A DNA stretch of 64,000 nucleotides. It comes from Mimachlamys varia (lineage: Eukaryota; Mollusca; Bivalvia; Pectinida; Pectinidae). The stretch spans positions 9,362,001 through 9,426,000 of the forward strand of contig OX392529.1 in NCBI GenBank assembly GCA_947623455.1, read 5' to 3'. The notes below the pieces were generated by a model. It saw only the letters and a list, made by a program, of their open reading frames with translations, was not told the origin of the DNA and made no database searches. Shown in pieces: positions 48,821 to 60,889 of the stretch; the stretch's first letter is position 1; each line of letters starts with the position of its first letter. The translations under genes were made by a program, and so were the position numbers.

Positions 48821-51800
48821 ATCTATATCTAGGGTGTGGTGGGGTTATCATAACCATCTAAATCTAGGGTGTGGTGGGGTTATCATAACCATCTATATCT
48901 AGGATGTGGTGGGGTTATCATAACCATCTATATCTAGGGTGTGGTGGGGTTATCATAACCATCTATATCTAGGATGTGGTAGGGTTATCATAACCATCTA
49001 TATCTAGGGTGTGGTGGGGTTATCATAACCATCTATATCTAGGATGTGGTGGGGTTATCATAACCATCTATATCTAGGGTGTGGTAGGGTTATCATAACC
49101 ATCTATATCTAGGGTGTGGTGGGGTTATCATAACCATCTATATCTAGGGTGTGTCGGGGTTATCATAACCATTTATATCTAGGATGTGGTGGGGTTATCA
49201 TAACCATCTATATCTAGGGTGTGGTAGGGTTATCATAACCATCTATATCTAGGGTGTGGTGGGGTTATCATAACCATCTATATCTAGGATGTGGTGGGGT
49301 TATCATAACCATCTATATCTAGGGTGTGGTGGGGTTATCATAACCATCTATATCTAGGGTGTGGTGGGGTTATCATAACCATCTATATCTAGGATGTGGC
49401 AGGGTTATCATAACCATCTATATCTAGGATGTGGTAGGGTTATCATAACCATCTATATCTAGGGTGTGGTGGGGTTATCATAACCATCTAAATCTAGGGT
49501 GTGGTGGGGATATCATAACCATCTATATCTAGGATGTGGTGGGGATATCATAACCATCTATATCTAGGATGTGGTGGGGTTATCATAACCATCTATATCT
49601 AGGATGTGGTGGGGTTATCATAACCATCTATATCTAGGATGTGGTAGGGTTATCATAACCATCTATATCTAGGGTGTGGTAGGGTTATCATAACCATCTA
49701 AATCTAGGGTGTGGTAGGGTTATCATAACCATCTATATCTAGGGTGTGGTAGGGTTATCATAACCATCTATATCTAGGATGTGGTAGGGTTATCATAACC
49801 ATCTATATCTAGGATGTGGTGAGGTTATCATAACCATCTAAATCTAGGGTGTGGTGGGGTTATCATAACCATCTATATCTAGGGTGTGGTGGGGTTATCA
49901 TAACCATCTATATCTAGGGTGTGGTGGGGTTATCATAACCATCTATATCTAGGATGTGTTGGGGTTATCATAACCATCTAAATCTAGGGTGTGGTGGGGT
50001 TATCATAACCATCTATATCTAGGGTGTGGTGGGGTTATCATAACCATCTAAATCTAGGGTGTGGTGGGGTTATCATAACCATCTATATCTAGGGTGTGGT
50101 GGGGTTATCATAACCATCTATATCTAGGGTGTGGTAGGGTTATCATAACCATCTATATCTAGGGTGTGGTAGGGTTATCATAACCATTTAAATCTAGGAT
50201 GTGGTGGGGTTATCATAACCATCTATATTTAGGGTGTGGTAGGGTTATCATAACCATCTATATCTAGGGTGTGGTAGGGTTATCATAACCATCTATATCT
50301 AGGATGTGTCGGGGTTATCATAACCATCTATATCTAGGGTGTGGTAGGGTTATCATAACCATTTAAATCTAGGATGTGGTGGGGTTATCATAACCATCTA
50401 TATTTAGGGTGTGGTGGGGTTATCATAACCATCTATATCTAGGGTGTGGTGGGGTTATCATAACCATCTATATCTAGGGTGTGGTGGGGATATCATAACC
50501 ATCTATATCTAGGGTGTGGTGGGGTTATCATAACCATCTATATCTAGGGTGTGGTGGGGTTATCATAACCATCTAAATCTAGGGTGTGGTAGGGTTATCA
50601 TAACCATCTATATCTAGGATGTGGTGGGGTTATCATAACCATCTATATCTAGGGTGTGGTGGGGTTATCATAACCATCTATATCTAGGATGTGGTAGGGT
50701 TATCATAACCATCTATATCTAGGGTGTGTCGGGGTTATCATAACCATCTATATCTAGGATGTGGTGGGGTTATCATAACCATCTATATCTAGGGTGTGGT
50801 GGGGTTATCATAACCATCTATATCTAGGGTGTGGTGGGGATATCATAACCATCTATATCTAGGGTGTGGTAGGGTTATCATAACCATTTATATCTAGGAT
50901 GTGGTGGGGTTATCATAACCATCTATATCTAGGATGTGGTAGGGATATCATAACCATCTAAATCTAGGGTGTGGTGGGGTTATCATAACCATCTATATCT
51001 ATGGTGTGGTGGGGTTATTATAACCATCTATATCTAGGGTGTGGTAGGGTTATCATAACCATCTATATCTAGGATGTGGTGGGGTTATCATAACCATCTA
51101 TATCTAGGATGTGGTAGGGTTATCATAACCATCTATATCTAGGGTGTGGTGGGGTTATCATAACCATCTATATCTAGGGTGTGGTGGGGTTATCATAACC
51201 ATCTATATCTAGGGTGTGGTGGGGTTATCATAACCATTTAAATCTAGGATGTGGTGGGGTTATCATAACCATCTATATTTAGGGTGTGGTAGGGTTATCA
51301 TAACCATCTATATCTAGGATGTGTCGGGGTTATCATAACCATCTATATCTAGGGTGTGGTGGGGTTAGCATAACTATCTATATCTAGGGTGTGTCGGGGT
51401 TATCATAACCATCTATATCTAGGATGTGGTGGGGTTATCATAACCATCTATATCTAGGGTGTGGTGGGGTTATCATAACCATCTATATCTAGGATGTGTC
51501 GGGGTTATCATAACCATCTTTATCTAGGGTGTGGTAGGGTTATCATAACCATTTAAATATAGGATGTGGTGGGGTTATCATAACCATCTATATCTAGGGT
51601 GTGGTGGGGATATCATAACCATCTATATCTAGGGTGTGGTGGGGTTATCATAACCATCTATATCTAGGGTGTGGTAGGGTTATCATAACCATCTATATCT
51701 AGGATGTGGTGGGGTTATCATAACCATCTATATCTAGGGTGTGGTGGGGTTATCATAACCATCTATATCTAGGATGTGTCGGGGTTATCATAACCATCTA

Positions 51801-54614
51801 TATCTAGGATGTGTCGGGGTTATCATAACCATCTATATCTAGGGTATGGTAGGGTTATCATAACCATTTAAATCTAGGATGTGGTGGGGTTATCATAACC
51901 ATCTATATTTAGGGTGTGGTAGGGTTATCATAACCATCTATATCTAGGATGTGTCGGGGTTATCATAACCATCTATATCTAGGGTGTGGTGGGGTTAGCA
52001 TAACTATCTATATCTAGGGTGTGTCGGGGTTATCATAACCATCTATATCTAGGATGTGGTGGGGTTATCATAACCATCTATATCTAGGGTGTGGTGGGGT
52101 TATCATAACCATCTATATCTAGGATGTGTCGGGGTTATCATAACCATCTTTATCTAGGGTGTGGTAGGGTTATCATAACCATTTAAATATAGGATGTGGT
52201 GGGGTTATCATAACCATCTATATCTAGGGTGTGGTGGGGATATCATAACCATCTATATCTAGGGTGTGGTGGGGTTATCATAACCATCTATATCTAGGGT
52301 GTGGTAGGGTTATCATAACCATCTATATCTAGGATGTGGTGGGGTTATCATAACCATCTATATCTAGGGTGTGGTGGGGTTATCATAACCATCTATATCT
52401 AGGATGTGTCGGGGTTATCATAACCATCTTTATCTAGGGTGTGGTAGGGTTATCATAACCATTTAAATATAGGATGTGGTGGGGTTATCATAACCATCTA
52501 TATCTAGGGTGTGGTGGGGATATCATAACCATCTATATCTAGGGTGTGGTGGGGTTATCATAACCATCTATATCTAGGGTGTGGTGGGGTTATCATAACC
52601 ATCTATATCTAGGATGTGGTAGGGTTATCATAACCATCTATATCTAGGGTGTGGTGGGGTTATCATAGCCATCTATATCTAGGATGTGGTGGGGTTATCA
52701 TAACCATCTATATCTAGGGTGTGGTGGGGTTATCATAACCATCTATATCTAGGGTGTGTCGGGGTTATCATAACCATCTATATCTAGGATATGGTAGGGT
52801 TATCATAACCATCTATATCTAGGTTGTGGTGGGGTTATCATAACCATCTGTATCTAGGGTGTGTCGGGGTTATCATAACCATCTATATCTAGGATGTGGT
52901 GGGGTTATCATAACCATCTATATCTAGGGTGTGGTAGGGTTATCATAACCATCTATATCTAGGGTGTGGTGGGGTTATCATAACCATCTATATCTAGGAT
53001 GTGTCGGGGTTATCATAACCATCTATATCTAGGGTGTGGTGGGGTTATCATAACCATCTATATCTAGGGTGTGGTGGGGTTATCATAACCATCTATATCT
53101 AGGATGTGGTGGGGTTATCATAACCATCTATATCTAGGATGTGTCGGGGTTATCATAACCATCTATATCTAGGATGTGTCGGGGTTATCATAACCATCTA
53201 TATCTAGGGTGTGGTAGGGTTATCATAACCATCTATATCTAGGGTGTGGTGGGGTTATCATAACCATCTATATCTAGGGTGTGGTGGGGTTATCATAACC
53301 ATCTATATCTAGGTGTGGTGGGGTTATCATAACCATCTATATCTAGGATGTGGTGGGGTTATCATAACCATCTATATCTAGGGTGTGGTAGGGTTATCAT
53401 AACCATCTATATCTAGGATGTGTCGGGGTTATCATAACCATCTATATCTAGGATGTGTCGGGGTTATCATAACCATCTATATCTAGGGTGTTGTAGAGTT
53501 ATCATAACCATCTATATCTAGGATGTGGTAGGGTTATCATAACCATCTAAATCTAGGGTGTGGTGGGGATATCATAACCATCTATATCTAGGGTGTGGTA
53601 GGGTTATCATAACCATCTATATCTAGGATGTGTCGGGGTTATCATAACCATCTATATCTAGGATGTGGTGGGGTTATCATAACCATCTATATCTAGGGTG
53701 TGGTAGGGTTATCATAACCATCTATATCTAGGGTGTGGTGGGGTTATCATAACCATCTATATCTAGAATGTGGTGGGGTTATCATAACCATTTATATCTA
53801 GGTTGTGGTGGGGTTATCATAACCATCTAAATCTAGGGTGTGGTAGGGATATCATAACCATCTATATCTAGGGTGTGGTAGGGTTATCATAACCATCTAT
53901 ATCTAGAATGTGGTAGGGTTATCATAACCATCTATATCTAGGGTGTGGTAGGGTTATCATAACCATCTATATCTAGGGTGTGGTAGGGTTATCATAACCA
54001 TCTATATCTAGGGTGTGGTAGGGTTATCATAACCATCTATATCTAGGATGTGTCGGGGTTATCATAACCATATATATCTAGGGTGTGGTGGGGTTATCAT
54101 AACTATCTATATCTAGGATGTGGTGGGGTTATTATAACCATCTATATCTAGGGTGTGGTGGGGTTATCATAACCATATATATCTAGGGTGTGGTGGGGTT
54201 ATCATAACTATCTATATCTAGGATGTGGTGGGGTTATTATAACCATCTATATCTAGGATGTGTCGGGGTTATCATAACCATCTATATCTAGGGTGTGGTG
54301 GGGATATCATAACCATATATATCTAGGATGTGTCGGGGTTATCATAACCATCTATATCTAGGATGTGTCGGGGTTATCATAACCAGCTATATCTAGGGTG
54401 TGGTAGGGTTATCATAACCATCTATATCTAGGGTGTGGTAGGGTTATCATAACCATCTATATCTAGGGTGTGGTGGGGTTATCATAACCATCTATATCTA
54501 GGATGTGTCGGGGTTATCATAACCAGCTATATCTAGGGTGTGGTAGGGTTATCATAACCATCTATATCTAGGGTGTGGTAGGGTTATCATAACCATCTAT
54601 ATCTAGGGTGTGGC
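48821..54614 (+). repeat. 35-bp minisatellite, about 165 copies
   Basis: The unit contains GGGGTTATCATAACCATCTA then TATCTAGGGTGTGGT. Most units carry the palindrome GGTTATCATAACC. Common variants: GGGTGTGG/GGATGTGG, GGTGGGG/GGTAGGG/GTCGGGG, TATATC/TAAATC. Blocks are duplicated at offsets of 630 bp (18 units; about 51230-51790 versus 51860-52420) and 280 bp (8 units; 52145 versus 52425), tagged by CATCTTTATC and GGGGTTAGCATAAC variants. One 34-bp unit near 53310 shifts register by one. Non-coding. Confidence 0.97.
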
Positions 54615-54619
54615 AGTGC

Positions 54620-55150
54620 TACAAATGTAGTATTCCCAAACATAAAAAAATAATACATTCAAATAGTTATGATTCAAATAAGGAACATAAAAAAATAATT
54701 AAAAGCTAATTATGCGCTCGGTAAAAGGAACATATCTCTTGATCAGAACAGCAGTTTTTTTTTAAACAAATGGTTTGACTATTCGTTAATATTCTTCAGG
54801 TATACCAACACGTCGAGTAAGCAAACGTACCGGGGATATACCTTCAGTAACGCCTAAATTATTGGGGATTGATAGAGTTATTAACTTACATGGAAACGAG
54901 TAATGGGATCTAAACCAAAGAGGGGAAGATTCTGAAATAGTCAAACACTATTCTAGACTTGATGTGTATTTGCCTACTTCAAAATATTTCCTCGAGGAAT
55001 GAAGGTTTTTTTTATCTATCTCATCCTCAATGTGTTGAATGATTCTCTGTTCACCTAATTGGTAGCCTCCGTACAGGTACAAAATGTATTATGTTATGTA
55101 AGCGTTACATATGACAATTCGTGGTTGAAGTGACATTGATGGATTGTTTA
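54620..55150. other. spacer between two minisatellites, nothing recognised
   Basis: AT-rich, no frames, no repeats noted. Confidence 0.5.
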
Positions 55151-55154
55151 CATG

Positions 55155-56062
55155 GAGTCGTGCTATTGTTATTATACCGTCGTGTTATTGTTATTATAGG
55201 GGAGTCACCCGTGGTGTTATTATTATTATACCGTCGTGTTATTGTTATTATAGGGGAGTCACCCGTGGTGTTATTGTTATTATAGGGAGTCACCCGTCGT
55301 GTTATTGTTATTATAGGGAGTCACCCGCCGTGTTATTGTCATTATAGGAGAGTCACCTATCGTGTCATTGTTATTATAGGGAGTCACCCGTCGTGTTATT
55401 GTTATTATAGGGGAGTCACCCGTGGTGTTATTGTTATTATAGGGGGAGTCGCCCGTCGTTTTATTGTAATTATAGGGGAGTCACCCGTCGTGTTATTGTT
55501 ATTATAGAGGAGTCACCCGTGGTGTTATTGTTATTATAGGGGAGTCACCCGTCGTGTTTTTGTTATTATAGGAGAGTCACCTATCGTGTTATTGTTATTA
55601 TAGGAAGTCACCCGCCGTGCTATTGTCATTATAGGAGAGTCACCTATCGTGTCATTGTTATTATAGGGAGTCACCGTCGTGTTATTGTTATTATAGGGGA
55701 GTCACCCGTGGTGTTATTGTTACAGACTGTATTATAGGGGAGTCACCCGTCGTGTTTTTGTTATTATAGGAGAGTCACCTATCGTGTTATTATTATTATA
55801 GGGAGTCACCCGTCGTGTTATTGTTATTATAGGGGAGTCACCCGTCGTGTTATTGTATTATAGGGGAGTCACCCGTATTGCTATTGTTATTATCGGGGAG
55901 TCACCCGTCGTATTATTGTTATTATAGGGAGTCATCCGTTGTGTTATTGTTATTATAAGGGGGAGTCACCCGTCGTGTTATTGTTATTATAGGGGAGTCA
56001 CCCGTCGTGTTATTGTTATTAAAGGGGAGTCACCCGTCGTGCTATTGTTATTATTGGGGAGT
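55155..56062 (+). repeat. 32-bp minisatellite, about 28 copies
   Basis: The unit contains GTCGTGTTATTGTTATTATA then GGGGAGTCACCC. Unit length varies from 29 to about 40 bp through G-run and ATT-number changes, and a GAGAGTCACCTATCGTGT variant recurs every few units. It produces repetitive frames on both strands at 55105-55347 that are not genes. Confidence 0.95.
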
Positions 56063-56063
56063 T

Positions 56064-56085
56064 AAGTTCAAGTTCAAGTTCAAGT
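56064..56085 (+). repeat. (AAGTTC)n microsatellite
   Basis: Nearly four units of AAGTTC abut the end of the 32-bp array. Just beyond, GTGACGCCAT occurs twice (56115-56155 region). May be the tail of a retroposon. Confidence 0.6.
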
Positions 56086-56164
56086 AATTCTTAACTAACA
56101 CTCCATTTCTAGTGACGTGACGCCATTATGGCTCAAAAATGGCGTGACGCCATGAACTCCCATG

Positions 56165-57800
56165 CCGCATTGCAGCAAAGGCGGTGTGAGAAATTAATAC
56201 GAATTATGTACCGAACACGTTAAACCAATGAGATTATTTTTTTGTGCAAGCACTGTTTGCTAATGTAGGGTGTGCTTAATGTCGCTGACTTATCCATTTT
56301 CGTCAAAACCCCTCAGGGGAATATTTTCAAAACGGCAGCCAGTTCAAATATAGTTTCATGGTTGTTGAGCTTATTCTAGTTACGAAAGAAAAGATGTTCT
56401 TTCATTATCAAGGTGTGAATATTTCTACCATCGGGTTTTACCGAGTTTGAAACCCCTCGTATGAAATATCCCTCTCTTACACCTTTGGTCATGGAAGAGT
56501 CTATAATCTGACCTTAGGGTTAAGAGGTGTAAGATATGGAAATTAAAAGTTGATATTTTTCTCTCATATCAACTTCCCGAATAGGCAAAAAACCAATGGA
56601 AATATGTTTTGACTTGTTACCATTTTGAAAATTTGGCCTTTTTGCCGAAAACGAATCGGTCAGCTAGGCTAAGAATATCCGATATTAGCAAACAATGTCT
56701 GCACAGAAAAACTATATCTTCTTTCTAATGTTCACGGTTAACATATAATGTTTTAATTTCTTCATGTCGATTTTTTCATTTTTCAGCATCGTTGATTTCA
56801 AAATTCGCTACGTCAAGTCATTGTTGTGCCAAAGTGACGTCACGTCGCGTGATATTCTATGTAAGTTATTATTAAACAACTTTATTAGATTCAACATGGA
56901 TAAAACGATATCCAACATGACGGGATACGTGAGAAAGGAAAGTCGTAAACATGAGGGCATAAACTTAGGACACGGCCTTGAGAGGTGTGCGTATTGGGGG
57001 GGGGGGCAACACATAGGGATATCAAACATATAACACCAGGGGTGACAGAGCGGGGGTACATGTAACACATTCGTTACCACTCTCTAGGCCAGAAATGCCC
57101 AAGTCGGACTAATTTCTTATTTAAAGATCTCTTCGAGCTTTTCTGTTTCATATATTTTATATGTAAAGGGAGACAACCTCGGCTAGAATTGGAAACGAAC
57201 TTTCGATATATATTTATGTTCGAAGCTCACTCGTTTCATAGTTCTTTCTTTTTTCATTTCGAAATGTCCCATTTTGATAAAAAATATTGTAGTTTTTTAT
57301 GAAGCATTTTGATATTGTATCATGACCAATTAAGATGATAAAAATAACACTGCACAGCCATATATACAAGCCTCTACTCGAACAATGAGCACGACGTCGT
57401 GTAAGTTACAGTAACGTATTGATAACGATAGGGCAAAGGGAGCTTTCATTGGTCTGGTTTGTATATAATGTCTATGATGTATTATTTATATTTCCACTAC
57501 AAAGACACAAGATAGAGCTACCGCATCCAATGTATGCTATTTCCAATTATTTACAATTCCACTGTACATAGACTAGATGAAGCTACTGTGCCCAATTTAT
57601 GTTATTTTTCGTTAACATACATTGGAACATTGTGACGTCACCATGCTAATGACGTAATAATTGTAGCGTTGGAGACTGCACTTTTCCATTGTCAAAGGCT
57701 GGCTGTTCTATATCTGGATTTCCCCTGACGATGACACATGCTTAGATTATTACTATAAAATTATGTATACGGCTGTATCAATTGGATAACAGAAAATATA
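56165..57800. other. intergenic, little recognised
   Basis: Contains perfect CRE palindromes TGACGTCA at 56835-56842 and 57633-57640, an 11-base G run near 56997-57007 and AAGGGAGACAACC near 57167. Two opposite-strand frames overlap at 56764-57080 without recognisable features. Confidence 0.5.
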
Positions 57801-57809
57801 ACTATAAAT

Positions 57810-57936
57810 ATTGGTTGTAATATTTTTGACATTCATTGGTGTGTAACATAGCCTACCATTCAGTATGATACGCAGGTAAATCAATGTATATTTAATATGT
57901 CACTTACCAATGAATGTCAAAAATATTACAACCAAT
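57810..57936. mobile_element. 127-bp inverted-repeat element
   Basis: 31-bp arms: 57810-57840 (ATTGGTTGTAATATTTTTGA...) is the exact reverse complement of 57906-57936, with a weaker extension inward and a central loop of about 50 bp. Small MITE-like fold-back. Confidence 0.85.
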
Positions 57937-58419
57937 CCTTATTGGTCTGAAGTAATAACAGGGAGGTTTTAGATGACAATGTTTGGTTAGATAAACTTAA
58001 AAGCCGTAAACCTGTCGACTCTTTGTACATGATGTTAAATGTTTCGGTACTTACAGATATCGTATACGTCACTGATTACAAAACAGTAAAGTATGAATAT
58101 ACATATTTAACTTTAAAACATTTTCACATAAGATTTGAAATGTACTCTAACAGACTTTTTCTTATTTCCGTTTAATCCAATAAAATATTTAGTATTAGGC
58201 TGATCAAAAAACAAAAATAAGCATTTAGCAACTGCATTAAAACACTTCAGGATATGAAAACTAAGTATTGAAAAATACAATATCATCACACTATGCGACA
58301 GAGATTGAGGTGCGAAGGGAGATAACTGCGGTGGTCGTATACACACGTTAAAACTGTTACACTCCACCGCCATAAAAACTCAATGTATGCATGGATATTT
58401 ATTTGAATGTTATTATGTT

Positions 58420-58870
58420 AATGTGTATTACTATAACAGTGTGTACGACTATGCTACTTTGTATGATTAAAATGTATATAATTATAACAATATGTATGAC
58501 CGCGGCGATGTTTTAACTGTTACATTGTGTATACAATGTAGCAATGACATTTGTAGCTGAAACGTGTGGTATGACTATAATACATGTAGCATATTTAATT
58601 ATATTGACATCAGTGTTATGACTATATATACTTATGTATAACTGTCTCGTTTTGTATAAATATGCTATTGTGTAAATTGTAACAGTGTGTATGACAATAA
58701 CATTTTGTAAAAAAAAACAATTAAAATATACATAACTATTAAATTGTGTAAGAATAAAATGTGTTGTGTGACTATGCTATTTTGTATAACTAAAACACTG
58801 TGAATAAATATAACACTGTGCATGACAACTACATGAAGTATAACACTGTGTTTAAGTGTAACACTGACGA
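58420..58870 (+). repeat. ancient degenerate tandem repeat
   Basis: Recurrent ATAACAGTGTGTATGACTAT-like and TTTGTATAACTAAAACACTG-like segments at irregular 25-40 bp spacing. Probably a decayed minisatellite. Confidence 0.5.
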
Positions 58871-59102
58871 TAGCAATCCAGCGTGAAAAAAAAGTAGCAG
58901 GCTAGTCTATCTAAGAATTAAACAGCCGTCTATACCGTGTTATAACCCTTTAACAAAGTACACGATTGTAGACAAAATAAAAACAGATTTGTATCGATTG
59001 AAGCATGTTATAATTGTTTGTAAATCTTTATTTTCATAATATTTCAATAATTATAGCAGTTTGTATGACCGTATTACTGTACAATGAATTATATTAAGTT
59101 AA

Positions 59103-59479
59103 AGGTCCAACACTTGAATCGAAAATCAAGCCTAATAACATTTTATATTTATAGATTTAATTAAGATTAACTGATATTAGTAATATTCAAGATGAATTTT
59201 TACGCGATTACAGGTACAGCAGCAGTTGAAACTCGATATTTATAAACACGCGTCCATTTTGAACTGTCTTTTAACTTCGGCTTGTTGTTGAATTGGGCCC
59301 AACCTGAATTATTTTTTATTCTTTGGATTTTTCTGTCAAGAGTTTGCTGTTAGTTACCGCTCTGGTGTACTTTGTTTTAGCTAATTTTTGCATGGTTATC
59401 AAATGGATTTTTTTTTTTTTAGAATTTTTTAAAACCCCGAAAAAATTTCAAAAGTTACGTACAATTGTACATTGGGCCT
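59103..59479. mobile_element. TTAA-flanked MITE, second copy
   Basis: 377 bp between TTAA at 59099-59102 and 59480-59483. Ends AGGTCCAACACTTG and ATTGGGCCT. The body is the reverse complement of the barhl intron element (shared CGGTACAGCAGCAGTTGAAA-like, ACACGCGTCCATTTTG, CTTCGGCTTGTTGTTGAA-like) with many substitutions. The 80-codon frame at 59323-59565 overlaps it and is not a gene. Confidence 0.75.
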
Positions 59480-59833
59480 TTAAATCCCTTTTTTCAAACA
59501 TGATAGAGAACACATTGACATGTTTTGACACAATATCGAGAAATCTAAACCCAACTAAACTTTAGGAAAGAATATAATACATATACTCTCACCAGAAAGG
59601 TACATTTGAACTATGAACCCTACCGAAAACTGTGAGGGTTTACGACAGGTATATTTTGACTTTCAGAAATCGATGACTATTATAGAGTATAACTTCAATA
59701 CTTACTACTGTTTGATCTGATTTTCTTCTTTCTAAATCTTAATTTCATGTTAAAGTTCGATTTTTCTATTTAGATTAATGTCATCAAACAAACATGTAGC
59801 TGAATTTATAAAATGGTATAATGTAAATAGGGG

Positions 59834-59992
59834 TTACACAACGAGTGGTTGTTTGATATGGAATTTATTTCACAGGTCCAGGAGTTAACATTACAAAAGA
59901 CACGAGCTTTAGCGCGAGTGTCTTTTGTAACTTTTAAAAAATAATTAACTAGAGTGAACACATTTAATATCCAATAACCACGAGTTGTGTAA
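59834..59992. mobile_element. fold-back element, 159 bp
   Basis: Outer arms TTACACAACGAGTGGTTGTT and, reversed, TTACACAACTCGTGGTTATT; inner near-perfect palindrome at 59891-59930 (TTACAAAAGACAC ... GTGTCTTTTGTAA) around CGAGCTTTAGCGCGAG. Same architecture and nearly the same size as the element at 40681-40837, but different sequence. Confidence 0.8.
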
Positions 59993-60464
59993 TCAGCTGT
60001 TTCTACTACAATCTCAGTCGGAAGCAACTGGAGAGAATCGCGGACTATGATATGCGCAAAAGTATCATCTCTTATATATATTCCCTCCAAGTTGTGACAA
60101 CGTGAGAGTACATTCCTGTTTTTTGTGTTATAGCCCCATAACATAAAAAATAGATTCAAGTTAATTCTTATAATTTAATCCATATCCTGCGAAAATTCAC
60201 TTTACTGATGGACTCTTTTCTCTTCCAAATTAATACGCTGCTGCATCAGCCAATCAAAAGCGACGTTATAAACAGCGACGTAATTTTTTACGTTATGGGC
60301 TGATAAAATAATTAAACAATAGCAATGCGTTTTATAGGACAGTAACAATATTTGCTAAGATGTTCATTACTTATATTTACATTTTGATATAATTATTGTA
60401 CTTTATTTAGTTTCTTCGGACCGATTTTGAACATCAAATCAAGTGAAGACAATAATGAAATTGA

Positions 60465-60493
60465 TGACGTCACAATATAGAATGATGACGTCA
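60465..60493. promoter_or_regulatory. paired perfect CRE sites (TGACGTCA x2)
   Basis: TGACGTCA at 60465-60472 and 60486-60493, exactly 21 bp apart, within repeated GATGACGTCACAAT. Two helical turns would place both on one face of DNA. CREB/ATF-type proteins bind this palindrome. A CCAAT-containing patch lies about 200 bp to the left. Confidence 0.4.
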
Positions 60494-60760
60494 CAATGCC
60501 AACTACTGTTATAGTCTAAGGCACTTGGTGTCATAGGCGTATGGCAGCAAATGCCTCTTAGCATTGTGTCTATGGAAAATTACAGAGCAAATGTAAATAT
60601 ACTTGTATGTCTTTTATGTTTCAACTGTTTTGTTACATATAGAAGACATATATTATAATACACTCATTCAGTTTTAAGAAGTGACACAAGTTCAAAACAC
60701 TTATAATCATTAATTATCAACATCTTCTTGTACAAGTACATTTGTATAACAATGACGAAC

Positions 60761-60880
60761 CATCATCATCATTACCATAATCATCATCATTATCCTCCAT
60801 ACAAAAATTACAAACATCATCATCATCACTGTTATCGTCAAACATCATCATCATCACTGTTATCGTCAAACATCAGCATC
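60761..60880 (+). repeat. CAT trinucleotide microsatellite with 28-bp duplication
   Basis: Interrupted CATCAT runs, then a 28-bp block (AACATCATCATCATCACTGT plus TATCGTCA) in two perfect copies with a third start. Gives a His-rich chance frame. Confidence 0.85.
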
Positions 60881-60889
60881 AATACAGTT

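Noticed and set aside
27909..54614. CRISPR-like regular repeats of 29-35 bp
   Set aside because: Repeats are directly abutting with no unique spacers, units drift in sequence, no cas genes are near and the DNA is animal.
55105..55347. Open frames on both strands in the 32-bp array
   Set aside because: Explained by tandem repetition of a stop-poor unit; no start context or homology.
59806..60159. 117-codon minus frame, among the longest chance frames in the window
   Set aside because: Half of it lies inside the fold-back element at 59834-59992; no recognisable domain in the rest.
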